A stretch of DNA of 64,000 nt, taken from contig CALNVZ010002100.1 of the NCBI GenBank assembly GCA_940671915.1, forward strand, positions 6,573,302-6,637,301, read 5' to 3'. This document shows positions 24,071 through 38,000 of the stretch, piece after piece. The notes under the pieces were generated by a model. The model was not told where the DNA came from. It saw only the letters and a program-made list of their open reading frames with translations, and ran no database searches. The DNA comes from Paracentrotus lividus (taxonomy: Eukaryota; Echinodermata; Echinoidea; Camarodonta; Echinidae). How positions within the stretch are numbered: position 1 is the stretch's first letter; every line of letters begins with the position of its first letter. Made by a program: the position numbers and the translations under genes.

Positions 24071-27000
24071 CCTCTCTATCCCCCACTCTTATCCTATAAC
24101 ACTGCTCAATTTTGATATTCACCAAATGCAGCTCTAAAAAGACACCAGTTTATTGTGAATCAGAGGCTTACATTTTATTACAACAGTGTTTTCACATCTC
24201 CGTTACCTACCTACCTACCAGGTCGGCTAAACTGCCGAGACAAAGAAAGACATCTCCGTTAGATCAACCATATAGATGAAAGTAAACATCAGGAACAGGA
24301 GCCAAATTACTTCTCTTTCTTTTTCTCTTTTTGGGTCATTCATTGATCCGATGTGCTGGCAACGATTATTCATTGGTCTTCTTGATGGATTTTCACCATT
24401 TTTTTCAGCTTTTTACATTTCTCTCTCTCTCTCTCTCCCTCTCGCCCATCTCTCTCTCTCTCTCTCTCTCTCACTCACTCACTCACTCACTCACTTCTCT
24501 CACTCTCTCCTCCCACTCTATAACACTGCTGACTTGGGTATTCACCAAATGCAACTCTAAAAGGCATCAGTTTACTGTGAATCGTATTTCAGACAGAGAG
24601 CTTTTGTACACACTATTAAGTCAAGTTAACAGCTATATAGGATTACATTTGGGACAAGGACTAAGTAATGTAGATATCTTTAGTCTCATGACAAAAACAT
24701 GGCATTCTCACGTCGAGGGATTCGCAAGCAAAATCGATTTTCCAAAATATATAAGTTCATAAGAAATGAAAAGCCAATAGACTGCTTGCATAGCAAGACT
24801 TTGATTTTTTGAAGAATTTATATCTTCTTCTCCTGTTTTGGAGAGATATACTCTGACAAGAAGAAACAAGTGGAAACTGTCATTTGAGTTCTATAAAACC
24901 ACAATAAGTCTCTGCCATTTACACTGATGTAAGCAAAATATCATAATGCCTTTTGCCAGGATGAATAGCACGATGGGTGAAATATTTTTTTGTTAATTCC
25001 TGATTTACAAATCTCGTTTATAGTTCATCTGCATATATTTACTTTTGTTATAGTAAGGAATTTACTAATTATTATTTATAATAATATTTTAATTCCCAAG
25101 AGCTATTTATTAGGCCTAACTCATAATTGATAAACGTATCTTAGATTTATTTAAATCAAACAAATCGCAAAACATAATCAACTCATTAAAGAATACAGTA
25201 TATTTTTAAAAAGAGACAAAAAACAGGCTAAAAAATCGAATATAGCTTAGTAGGGGAGAGTGGGGTTAGTTGGAATACGGGGTTATTTGAAACATTGTAA
25301 TTTTCTTGAACGTCTATAAATATATTTATGGAAATCTACCCTCAGGTTGTTGTTATTAGCAACTGCCATCCACCACATTTTAGACAGCACACATGCTTCA
25401 AGCCTGGTGAAGTTAGAAAGCAATGTTCGTTTTTTCACCTTCTGAGTAAATTTTGTCATTTTTACAAATGTTTTATTATCTCAGAGAAGATCATAAATTA
25501 AGTTGGCCAGTTTTTTATTGTTACAAACAGTTATACCAAGCTACAAAACAAGGTTAAATATATGGCATGTTGTTGTCCCTCTTTTGTTCTGTAAGCTTAT
25601 AAATGTCAAATGGGCCTCTGGGGTTAGTTGGGGTTATATTAAAGGGACCAGCGCCTTACAAGCTTTGCTTCTTGCTGGTTCCTGAATTTTCTTTATAATT
25701 TTTTTTCTCTGTTACTTTTGAACAAAATGTTTTATGTTACATACTGATGTTGTTAATTTGATTATTGTTTTGTTAATTTTTGAAAACATGAAAGAAAAAT
25801 CAATAAAGTAATCTTGAAAATCTTGAAATCTTGGAACATTTTGGACGGGGTTAGTTGGAACATGTACTAAGTAAATAGGTTTCTGCTGAATAAAAAAATA
25901 AAAATCACATAATTCAATGAAGTGTTCCGAAATATTCCTATACATGTATATTAGTGCACATTGGACAATTTTATTTTGGTTTTAACAAAATATATTGCAG
26001 AATGCTACTTCACAGGACTTCAGAATATCTGTATGTGAGTGGATGATGTCAAATGTAATAAAACATGAAGTTAAAAAAAAAATTGAACACCAATCTTTAA
26101 TATTTTAATTGGAATCAATAAAGCAAGTTAGCTGAAGCCAAGCAATAATGTTGCAGGTATTTTAGATATGATTTTATATGATGTAATGCACAATGTTTCA
26201 ACTTACCCCATACCTTGTTCCAACAAACCCCATGTCTGGGGTTAGTTGGAACACTTGACATGGTCTTGTTAAAGATGGATTTTTTCCGGGACCATCACTA
26301 AGTTTAAGAATTTTATGGGGTACATTTGTAGCATACAGATATACACTCAAGCTGATTGTTTATTGTTTCTTGAAATAAATCCGCTTTTGTTTTACGGCCA
26401 TTTTCGTGAAAAATGTTCCATATAACCCCGCTCTCCCCTACATGTTCCGTATCTTCAACTAATTTTCAGTAATATGTATAGGGTTCTGGGTTTAAAATAT
26501 AAAATGTCCACTTCTTTTAAATGATGCTTAGTTGTCTTTGTATTTTGTATATTTGTACAAGCATTGAGTTTTGCATCTTAAACATAAATTTACATGAGGT
26601 CTGGGTGGGTGCCTGACCAATTGTGGTCATTTACACCTCAGAAATGCAAATAATGACGCCTAGATTTGCGTTCAAGTACTCCTACCTCTTGAGAAAATGT
26701 GCTTGCATACAGACTGTTCTATCTTGAGAAGGTGAATAACTGCTTTTTATAGGACGTAGGCCTACTTTTGTTGAAACTACAAATCGACAGGATGCTTTCG
26801 GGTTTACGGAATTTCTAGAAAGTCAAGGTATTTGAGGTATTTATCAATTTCTTCAGGAAACCAAGGAAAAACATTTATTTGAGATTATTTTCTAAGATAC
26901 CTGTAAAGCTGTTAACCATTCTCAAAATATTTGTATTTGTAATCTGAATACGTAAATATCGAAAAACGCATCCAAAAAGTAGGTCTATACATTCGTGCAA

Positions 27001-28186
27001 AATGGCCATGGACATTAACATTTTTCTGGCATGAAAAGTCATGAAATTTATCATTTTGAAAATATGTAAGTGAAGGAACCCTGAATCAACATTGATATCA
27101 TATTTACCTCAGGTCTATAAATTCTACTCTATATTTACCATTCCTTCTAATTTTATATAGTTTCAAGGAGGAAAAGGGTTGATACGAATGCGAAAAGGTG
27201 CTCCCCATATTATGAAAGTCAACTAGTTTTGTGAATAAATGTTAAAGAAAAATGGCTCCTGCAAAACACCACCCCATTTCCCTCTCCTTAACCTCCAGTC
27301 CAGGATCAGTAACTGTTTAGAGTTCATGCAAGAAACCCTTTTCCCCAAGGTGTCACTTCTAATTTCGATGTCACTCATTAGTTCTTTATTTAAAACCAAT
27401 GTACCCACCGTCCATATCCACATGGCTTGAACTTACTTAGAGAGATAGCAAAACCCATGCCGAGCAGGATTGTGAACATCATTTAAAAAAGAGGGGAAAT
27501 GAATATTGTTGTCCTGTCTCTAACATGCAGATATGCAGACATATCACATAAATAACGTATACGGCAAAATATGGAAGCAACATGAACTAAATCATTTTCA
27601 AGAAAAAAGAATTATTGTTACTCTCAATTTCACTTTTTCATTGCATATCTACCCCCTTTGGAAAAACATTATTTATATACAACCGTGTGTCCAAAAAAAA
27701 CGTAACACTTTTGAAAATGGTGCCAATTCAGCATATATAATTTTATGAAAAATGTTGATATGTATGGAAAGCTAAAGGACCACCTTCATATGATATTGAA
27801 AAATTGAAAAAAAAATCATGCTTCGATGAAACGTGTTCCCTTAAGTTAGAGGTATGAAAATGGCGCTGCGCAGGATTTTTCCTTAATTTGGACAGGTAAA
27901 TTCTTTTGTAACGCTTACAAAATAAGGTCGATATGAGATATTCATGATCGTGGATCAAAAGGTATTTTGAATCAAAAGGTATTTGAATACCTTGAATACC
28001 ATTCCCTTTTCGTGTTATCATCAATCCGAAACACCACCGCCACCCCCCCCACACAACACACTTCCACTCCATCTTATTGTATCATTGATCTGGTAGATGT
28101 GAACGGATTAAGAAGAATGTGGATTGGCCTTAAAATTGAAATATTCCAAATCAATTGACATTACGCAAACCCACTGTCCTCCCCCT

Positions 28187-28221
<35 letters not shown>

Positions 28222-31200
28222 CACACAAACTTCTTCCCATCCCTCACCCCCTACTCCTTGTTTTTTATCAGTTTTCTTCCAAGTTGTGGTCATTTTTTCC
28301 ATTAATAATCAAAATGGTTGACACTGGTAATAATTTGAATTATTTAATGTAAAAAATGATCCACCAAACTTTCGAAAAACTGAATAAAAAAGCAGGAGTA
28401 GGTGAGAGGCATGGGAAGAGGTTGTGTGTTGGTGTGTGTTGTGGAGGGGGAGGACCGTGGTGTTCGTAATGTCAATTATATTTGGAAATTTCAATTGTAG
28501 CCAATTCACATTCTTTCCTAATCCCCGTTCACATCACCAGACCAGATACAATAATGGGAGTGGAGTGTGTGTGTGGTGGGGGGGGTGAGCAGGTCGGGGT
28601 TCGGGATGGATAGAATAACACAGGAAAGGAATGTATTAAGGTATTCAAAATACCTTGATTCAAAAATATCCTTTGTGATCCATCGATCATGAATATCTAT
28701 ATACGACCTTATTTTGTAAGGCTACAAGAATTTACCTGTCAAAATTGGAAGGAAAATCACTGCGGCAGGCGACATTCATACCTCTAATTAATTTGAACAC
28801 TGTATCATCGAAGCATGATTTTTTTTTCAATTTTTTCATATCATATGAAAGGTTGGTCCTTTAGCTTTCCATACATATCGACATTTTTTCATAAAATTAT
28901 ATATGCCGAATTTGGCAACCATTTCAAAAGTGTTACGTTTTTTTTGAGACACACGGTATAAGTCATGGCTTTTTACTTATCTCATATTGAGTCAATCCCT
29001 TAAAAAATCGAAAAGAAACAATTCATTTACCAAGAAGCATCTAATGTAAGTGAGATTCAACTATCTTGTATTGCTCTTTACACACAAGTCTGGAATTTAT
29101 TTAAATGTGTATGAGAAAGTCAAAGCTAAGCTCGTGTGGTTAATCTTAACTACTTTAAAGGAATCGTTGCGGGGAAATTACCATTTTAACATCGAGTAAT
29201 GGCCCCTTAAATATATCAAAGGAATATAATAATTATATTATGTCCTTTCTTACTGATTGAGGCATCCGCCATGCACTTTTACATGCAAAAAGTATACATA
29301 CATGCAGATATACACGTCAGCTATTTAGATCGAGCCAACATAATATTCCGTAACCATATTTCAGTTGCAGAATGAATGATAGTCTTTCTTATATGAAATA
29401 CATTGACTTTGTGATAAAGTCTCACTAGAGAAAGTGACAAGAGTGACACCAAATAATACACCAACCTGTACCGGTATATCCAAAATCTATGACATGTTTT
29501 TTTTTTTTTTTTTCCGTTTTTGGAGATTAATGTTCTTAATGCATCATTCCCTAAGCCCCGATGATAAGTTGTTACCATCTACTTGATTGCTTTGTTTCAT
29601 GAGAAATTATATCATTATGACTAAATGTCATTTCGTTCTGCTAGATTACGTGAATCAATGGACGTGAACCCATATTTTTATATCGAATTTCATAATTACC
29701 TTTTTTGAACGGTCTTCATGAACTGGCATGCAAGGCTCATTGTCATAAATCATCATTTGGGAGCATAGTGAGTGCATGATCCTCGCTGTTTTTATTTAAA
29801 ACGATTAAGAGAGAGAAAGAGAGAGAGAGAGAGAGATAACATACGGATACGCACAGGCTTTTATAAGTAGAGGAATTATAGTATATTTTGTTTTATGGGT
29901 AATTGTCAACAATCTTGAAGCTGAGAACAGTTATTATTGTTTGTATAATAATCGATTAAAAGTGCTTCACTTTTGTTGAAAAGTTACCATAAGGCTCTGT
30001 AGACAGGCATAATGTATACACAACCTAAAATGCAACTTTATATCAGTAATTGTATTCTTAAATCTGGACGCAATTTTGCTACTTATTATCCCGTCGTCAA
30101 AACGATGGTGTAATTCTAGTGATATAGTTTTGATGATATACTGAAGTTATAATGAGACCATAATTGACCTCTATCATCCATCCATAGCGTTACCCATTCT
30201 CTTGGGAAAAAGTCTAATTAATTATTCAATTATTTTCTAGGCAGTGTAACCAAAGACATATTGAGTGATGAGTGAGGAGTGATTTTACGACAATAAAATC
30301 ATCTTATATCATCTTATTATTTATTATTTATTTATTTATTTATTTGTTTTATTTACCCAGGGTAGCCTGTTCAGGGATTAAATAATGTTATCAACCAGAA
30401 CCCTCCAAATAATGTACATAAACACATGCAATTGACATTACAATACAATTACAATAGACTTTTGTAAGCTTAAAAATGTCCGAAAAGTTGGTTAGATCTG
30501 AAATCAGAATGTGATTTGAACAGGTTTCTCATTGACGGAAGAAAATAATATAATCATGTAGAAGTATATACAAATCATAGTATGTAACGATGAGTAATAA
30601 TACATGATTACGTTTATTTGAGCTTCTAATAATTTGATTTATAGCTGGAAGTCATGGTCTGATGAAAAAGACAGTTGACCTAGTAATATGATGCCGAAAA
30701 CACTTTTGATTCCGCATTGTGTAACAAGATTGAATTGACATACACAAGAAGCAAAGTATTGATTACAAATTTGACACAACATTCCCAACTGACATTGTTC
30801 TTTCATTGCAAAGGGGATCTTTTTGTTCCGTTGATACAACATACGTAGTTATTATTACAGAACATGTATGCTTATAAAAATAATGTACTTTAATTTTTCA
30901 AAGTCAAGATCGATCAAATATTTCACGGTAGATTTATAATCTTTGGAGAGTACGCTCCAGTATTTCAGGATGGAGAAACTTATTTTAATTTCTCCAAGTA
31001 TGATTGGTACAATGTCAATTTTACATTACATTAAGTTTTACACAAGAAATATAATTATCGCTTTACACGGAACCGAAATATCCCCTACGCTCCCCATTTA
31101 ATCAAACTATTCAATTCCACAGGGAGGAATTTGTTTATTACATATGCATGAATTTTGTCACTTTGGTTGGCCACTAATCAGTAGGGAGTAAACTGATAGG

Positions 31201-31958
31201 AAGTTTAAAAAGCATGCATGGTGACGCTTCATTGACTGACCTGTACTATTGGATCTCAAATTGCCAGCACCCAAATACTTAAAAATGTCTTCATATGCAT
31301 GAATGTTAATAAATAGGTTAATAATGAAGATGTCTGTGTACAATTTGGCCGAAATCAAAGGAATTGTTATGAATAAATGCCAGTCACTTAGACATCATTA
31401 CACGGTGACAATTCGTTACCATTGTATTATAATCTGATGCAATTATTAGGATATGCCAAAATAGTGATATCGTCTGTATAGCCCTTGTGCAGGAAATTGT
31501 TATCCTTATTTTGGTTACAATCTTATGCTGACAGAACATTGTCAAAATCATGGGAACTTAATATATATCTTTCATTTTTTATTCTTCTTTTTTTTAATCA
31601 ACGCTCTCATATAGAATGTCAAAATTTCAGATTTTCTCATTTCCATTTTACCAGCCGTATTTATGCACAGTCTTGCATTTGTCGATATCTGACTCATTCA
31701 TTATTTGTTAATATCATGTGCATATCTCCAAATCCCATGGTTAAATCAATTTAACACATTCTTTATGTAGAATGATGAGTGTTGAAGTACATAATGTTGG
31801 GCTTATAACGCTCAAGCTGAAATTGGAAGTAGATTATCTTGGCACCAAACCCCAGTCGTATCGTTTTCAAAATCGATTGACGTACAGGTTCGATTTCATT
31901 TATCTAGGTTTCCTGTTGTAAAGATATCCTCTGATCGCCTTATTTACCACATCAGTCT

Positions 31959-32003
<45 letters not shown>

Positions 32004-35000
32004 ATTCCCCTTTTCTCCCACCTCCTCCCCTTTCCCCTCTATCCCCCTCTCTCTTTCTTTCTTTCTCTCTCTAGCTATATACCGAGTGAGTAAAAAAAAA
32101 CTTTACACCTAGAAAAATGTCAATAAAAAGAAAATCAAATTATAAACCCCAAATTATTTTACATATTCTGAAAGAGTAACTCCTCCCGCATCTTCTGGTA
32201 CCATTTTTGTATGGTATGTCTTTACGCTTGGATGAACGCGACGCATTGTTTGCGAACATGTCAATTTCAAATTGTGCCAGAATGGGAGTAAAATCAAAAC
32301 AACAAAAAGCTAGAATAAAGCAACTTCATCCTCATTAAAATAGCATAACTTTTTAACGAAAATGTCTTCCGCTTAATAACTTGGCAGGGGTATTGTTACA
32401 CATATTGACTACATTTCGTATGAAAATGAGATAAATCTGTACAGTCAGGCATGAGTGAGCACACGTCAAAGACAAAATAATCACTTTTCAAAAGTATTAA
32501 GAGGCCTTTTTTGGTCTGTCAGTGGCAATTTACTCTTTAATGTGTACCCATTGGTGCATTACTTCACGAGTCAATCTAATTTTCATACAAAATGTAGTCA
32601 ATATGTGTAACAACACCCCTGCCAAGTAATTAAGCTGAAGACATTTTCGTTAATAAGTTATGCTATTTTAATCAGGATGAAGTTGCTTTTTTCTAGCTTT
32701 TTGTTGTTTTGATTTTACTCCCATTCTGGCACAATTCGAAATTGACATGTTCGCAAACAATGCGTCGTGTTCATCCAAGCGTTAAGACATACCATACAAA
32801 AATGGTACCAGAAGATGCGAGAGGAGTTACTCTTTCAGAATATATAAAATAATTTGGGATTTATAAATTGGTTTTCTTTTTATTGACATTTTTCTAGGTG
32901 TAAAGTTTGTTTTGACTCACTCGGTATATTTCCCTCGTTCTGTACTTTAGTTTCTCTTTCTGCGTTATGAGCGCTCCGTCACTTACCTTCATTTACTCTT
33001 TTTATGTGCAAATGTAAATCCTTACATAATTACTCAGCATTTTCTTCCCCAACTTTTCCATTTTCTCTCTCTTTCTTATCTTTACCCCCCTCCCCTCCCC
33101 TTTTTGTTGCTCCCTGCTCCTCCACTTTCCCGAAAATTTCTCTTCCCTTTTCCGTTCTTTTCAGATCCAATCTCCTCCGTCATTCCATGGATCTATCCAT
33201 GATCATCCCGTGTTTCATCTATTGAATATAATAGGACAATATTTAACCGCAAGTTATATTTTCCCTCATCATATCCCACAATAAAGGTTGACTCGGGTCG
33301 TATGCGAGACAAGGACCTCGTGCGCGAAGTCGACCGGTGGTTCGCATCGGAGTTCCAAGACTGCGTGTACGAGGAGCACGAGGTCTGCTGGGACGTACGA
33401 CAACGTGGTGAGGTCGGGGAGACTATTCTTCATCTCTGCTATCTCAACAACACCGATGTTCATCAGGCCATTGCAGAACACCTACTCGCTCTCTATCCCA
33501 AGCTTGCTCTTGATATCTATGAAGGATTCGAATATTATGGTGATTATCAAATGTTTCGACTCTTTATATGTAATTATGTAAATATTTGAGATTCAGAACG
33601 AGACATTGGTATATCATTCGTTAAAGTAATATTAGGCTTATAATGACAATTTGAAACCACTTTTCGTCTTTCCGCTATGGAATTGTACATTCTGGTATCC
33701 CATATAAAAACTCTTAGCTGACAATTTATTTTTAAAAAGTTTACATTACATCCGTGTAATCTGTCTCTTCCATTGATCGTGTTGATATACTAATCAATCA
33801 TTTGGATTGGATCATTCCCTCGTTGATATTGCTTCACGATGATTGCTTCAAATGGTTCAATCAGTTCATAATCTACTATGTTGTTATATCAGGCATTCAT
33901 TATTTGGAGTAACACACCAAGATTCATGCCTCTGTCATGTCTGTGTATAATATTCTAAATGCTAGATTTACTTTTGCAGTTTGGAAATATATGCGGTTTG
34001 AAGTTACTGTAATGTGAAAGAAGCATGGTTGAACTAAACTTGTTTTGAATAAACGATTGCCCAACGAAGGGTAGTTGACACTTTAGTTCTCATTAATATA
34101 AAACGATTTAAAATGATTTGTCAATGATCATAATTTTTGTAAATATTTGATTTTAGGTGAATCGTGTCTACACATTGCTATCGTCAATCATGACCTGCAT
34201 TCAGTGAAGCTTTTGTGTGAATGTGGATCGAAGCTCAATCAGAGGGCTACGGGAAGGTTCTTTCGACCATCCAAGAACCTTACAGATGGTATGAAGCTAA
34301 ATATAATTATTGAGGCCTTCTTTGTTTTTTTGTTTTAAATAGAGCTTTACTCTCTTCGGAGTTTAATAACTTGTAATAGGGCCTGTCCCACAAGAGGCGA
34401 TCGTTGTTGTAACAACTGTTGAATTGGCTATTGTTGGTGTGGTGACAAATGGTTTCTTTAGACTATAAAGTATAGATAGGTATATAATCGCAGTTTTTCT
34501 CCTTTTTTTTAGGCGATATCTATAACGATTCTGACATTCTTACTTGTCGCTACAACGATCGCCTCCTGTCGCAAATTCGTTGGTGTGCCTTTATTAAGAC
34601 TTTGGTATTATAATCTTTATTATTGTTTCTTTATCTTGAGGGAGCACAAGTTATAAGGTCAATGGTTCATTAACTGCAAAGTTTTAATTCATGCTATATA
34701 GCTTCCTTTAATACGCAATGCATTACATTTCATTTTATATTGTGGCACTTAGGCGAATGAACTTCAAATTCCAATGGTTTTTACGCCTCTGCATCGGGTA
34801 ACGCCGCTAGAGGAAAGTAATGATCAATTAGGAGTTAATGTACATGAGTAATACGCTGTCATGTAATATGCCACTCTATTAGTATTATACAAATCGATCT
34901 TCCTTAATATACACCAACATTATAATATCTGCGGAAGGATTAAATTTCACTAAAGTGTTTTCACCCAGTTTATATCCACTTGGTCTAACAATAGTTGGTC

Positions 35001-38000
35001 TAATCTCTGTTTGTCTAATACCACATGGGGTAAACCCATTTGGTCTACTAAATATTTGGTCTAATTTGCAACAGGTGTAATATATACTGGGTCTAATTCT
35101 CACTTGGCATAATGAACAATTCATCTAATAGCCAAATGGTCTAATTGCATTTTCGCCTAATGCCCAAATGAATATTTGGTCTATTACCAGTTTGTTACTG
35201 GAAGTGACCGTCTGGTGATAGACCGAGTGGACAGTAGACAAAGTGGGCATTAGAGTAATGGGAATTAGACGAAATGGTTAATAGGCGAATTGCTACTGAG
35301 ACCAACAGGTAATTAAACGAACTGGTTATAGACAAAATGGAATTAAATCATGTGGGGTGAGACGAAATGGACATTAGTCAAAGTGGGATTAGACCAAATG
35401 GCAATTTACCTTTCACCCGTATAGGAGTGACTGACAAAGATGAAGAGATGGATTGCCGAGGCCAGGCTTACTTCGGCGAGTTCCCACTGGCCTTTGCAGC
35501 TAGTCTAGGTAACAAGCCTATCTATGACTTCCTAATTGAGGAGAGTGTGAGGGTGGATAGAAAGGGTGCCATTGCTCTGAGGGGTCGAGTAAACCCTGAT
35601 GATCAAGACTCGTATGGTAACACAGTCCTACACATGGTCGTTATCAACAATCAGAAGGTATAGTTGGATTCCTCGATTCAGACTTTAAGATAGCAAGTCC
35701 ATATTTTGGATCTGGTGCATTAATAAACATTTTGAGGGTGTGAGATCCTAATTTGTTCAATAATTGCATTCTTACGGAAAGATCCTAAGAATTTCTTGAA
35801 GATAAAACGATATGTGACAGAAAGAACAGTTGTGACTTTGCTAAGAGCAAACTCTATGAAACCTATACATGTAGATCTCATCCAGATAATACACATTTTT
35901 GCATGAATTTAAGATATATCCTTTCAATATTATGCCTACGCACACTCGAACACAAGAATTCTAAAATATATATATCTAATCTAACCGATGACTTTTATTG
36001 TACATATTGCTGAGAAGTTTGTTCTTTCAAAGAAAGTGTAAAATATTCCCCATCTGGCGAACGCGCCTAAAAAATCAGACAAAAGTTTCAACTGATTTTT
36101 TTTCCCCAAAATAGGCAAATGCTGATTGACACAATGATTGATGTATCTCATTTAATCCCCTGTATTTCTCACTTTCTAACCCACTCTACATCGACTTTCG
36201 TCTTCTCTTGCCAGGAGATGCTGATACATGTAGTACGTCACAGCATCATGCCAGCAAGCATAGAGATCAGAAACAATAACGGTTTGACACCCCTCGAGCT
36301 CTCCTTCCGACTTGGTAGATGTGCCCTGTTTGACACCCTTCTAGATCTTGGTAGTCAGATGCAGTGGACCTACGGACCCCTCTCATACGTAGCATATCCC
36401 CTCCCAGGACTAGACTCAATCGGACCCAATGGACGTCTCAGTGAGTATTACAAAAATAAAAAAAAGAGACAGAAATATACTCCAAACAAAACTTTTAAAA
36501 ATATATCTTAATCATATTACCCCAGCTTTGTTACATGACATGTAGTTTGTAAAGGTTTTTTTTTGTTTGCTTTAAATTAATTGTGTTTTGTTCGTAACAG
36601 GTTGATCAATAAAGTTCTGAAGAGGTATTTTGTTGTCTACATGAATAAACGACATTGTAACAATCATATCTTGGAAAGACGGTTTATATTCAAACTTTTG
36701 GGCCAACATTGTCTAAATGATTAGGTTATTGCTTGATGCGATTGTAGATATAATTTATGATTTTACCTCTGTTCAGTTTAAATTAAGAATTTCAAATAAA
36801 GAAGACAGCTATGTATTAAAAAAAAAAAAAAAAAAAGAGGAGAGAGAGAAGAAAAGGGACCTTAAGTGCCCGGGGGGGGGGGGTCACCCAAATAAAAAAG
36901 TGCTACCCATGCGTGTCCCCGCACCCTGAAATGGACGCCAACGTCTCATTGCATGGAGTCAAATTTGCACCCCTTTTCGACGTCAGACTGAAAATGGACC
37001 CTAAACGTCTCATTGCATGAAGTCAAATTTGGACCCCTTTTCGACGTCAGACTGGAAAAACATACCCTAAATGGCGTAAACACCGTGAAATTTTGACCCC
37101 AAAACAACGATTTCTGCTAAAAACACCCCTATTTTTATGAAAATGGCGATTGAAATTAAAAAAACACCCCTATTTTAAGGAAAGCGTCGACGCCGCCGAA
37201 AGGCTGAAAACAGACCCTTTTCGACGCTTTTTGGGAACGCGCATGCGTAGCACATCATGTGGTGAGTGACCCCCCCCCCCCCCCCCCCCCCGGGCTTAAG
37301 TGCTACATCTTTATAAGATTCACGAACTCTTTCATGTCCTTCGATTAGGCAGAGAGACCAGAAAGAATAGGACATGTGACATGTCGGTATAGGCCTATAC
37401 AATGGCTATGTTCAAGACCATGAATATTCAAGTCCTTGGTATAAATCTAATAAATATAAAAACATAATTAATTTAAGCCAAATGATTCAACATTAATGTT
37501 CAAACTAGTTATCTACAATTGCACTTCATTTGTCCAACTGTATAATGATAATATTAACATATATCATCACTATAAATTGTCCTGTAGAATAATGAAAGCG
37601 ATATATTTATTTCAAACATATATAAAAATCGATGATTTTCAGCTTATAATGAGCATTATACACTGGACCAGAGTTGTACCTTTTACCTAATTAGGTATGA
37701 TTATACGAGTAATAGGTTTGATTGGCGTACACTTAATCGCTTTAAGTATGACCTTAATCATGTCATGACTAGCCTCCTGGAAAACTGTGCAAGCTTTTGG
37801 GTTCACTGGCATTCATGTGGAACCACCTATACATCAAACACCGAAACAACCAATTATCTTAATCGTTGAGGAGACAGAATAATGATAAAAACGGAAATTA
37901 AAGTCGCCTTCCTCATAACATGGTTAGACTCGTTTCCTAAAAGAGTGAAAGAGGAGATTTATTTTGTTTTATCATTAATAAACATGATAAGCTACACATA

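Larger units (their letters stand above)
22094..24580 (+). repeat. Tandem triplication with CTT and CT expansions
   Basis: Units begin GTGAATCAGAG at 22094, 22829 and 24154, with a fourth stub at 24577. Each carries TTTTATTACAA, TTTTCACATCTCCG, AGATCAACC and TTGGTCTTCTTGATG-type blocks, then a long pyrimidine microsatellite, and ends ATAACACTGCT. Unit lengths differ (735, 1325 and 423 bp) through expansions and an insertion at 23.46-23.96 kb. Confidence 0.8.
20883..33286 (+). other. TRPV intron 2, 12.4 kb
   Basis: The largest intron, filled with tandem repeats (22.1-24.6 kb) and four TIR or fold-back elements. Unique stretches at 21.1-22.0, 29.0-30.2 and 30.4-31.9 kb show no exon, RNA gene or recognisable ORF. 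Confidence 0.6.
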
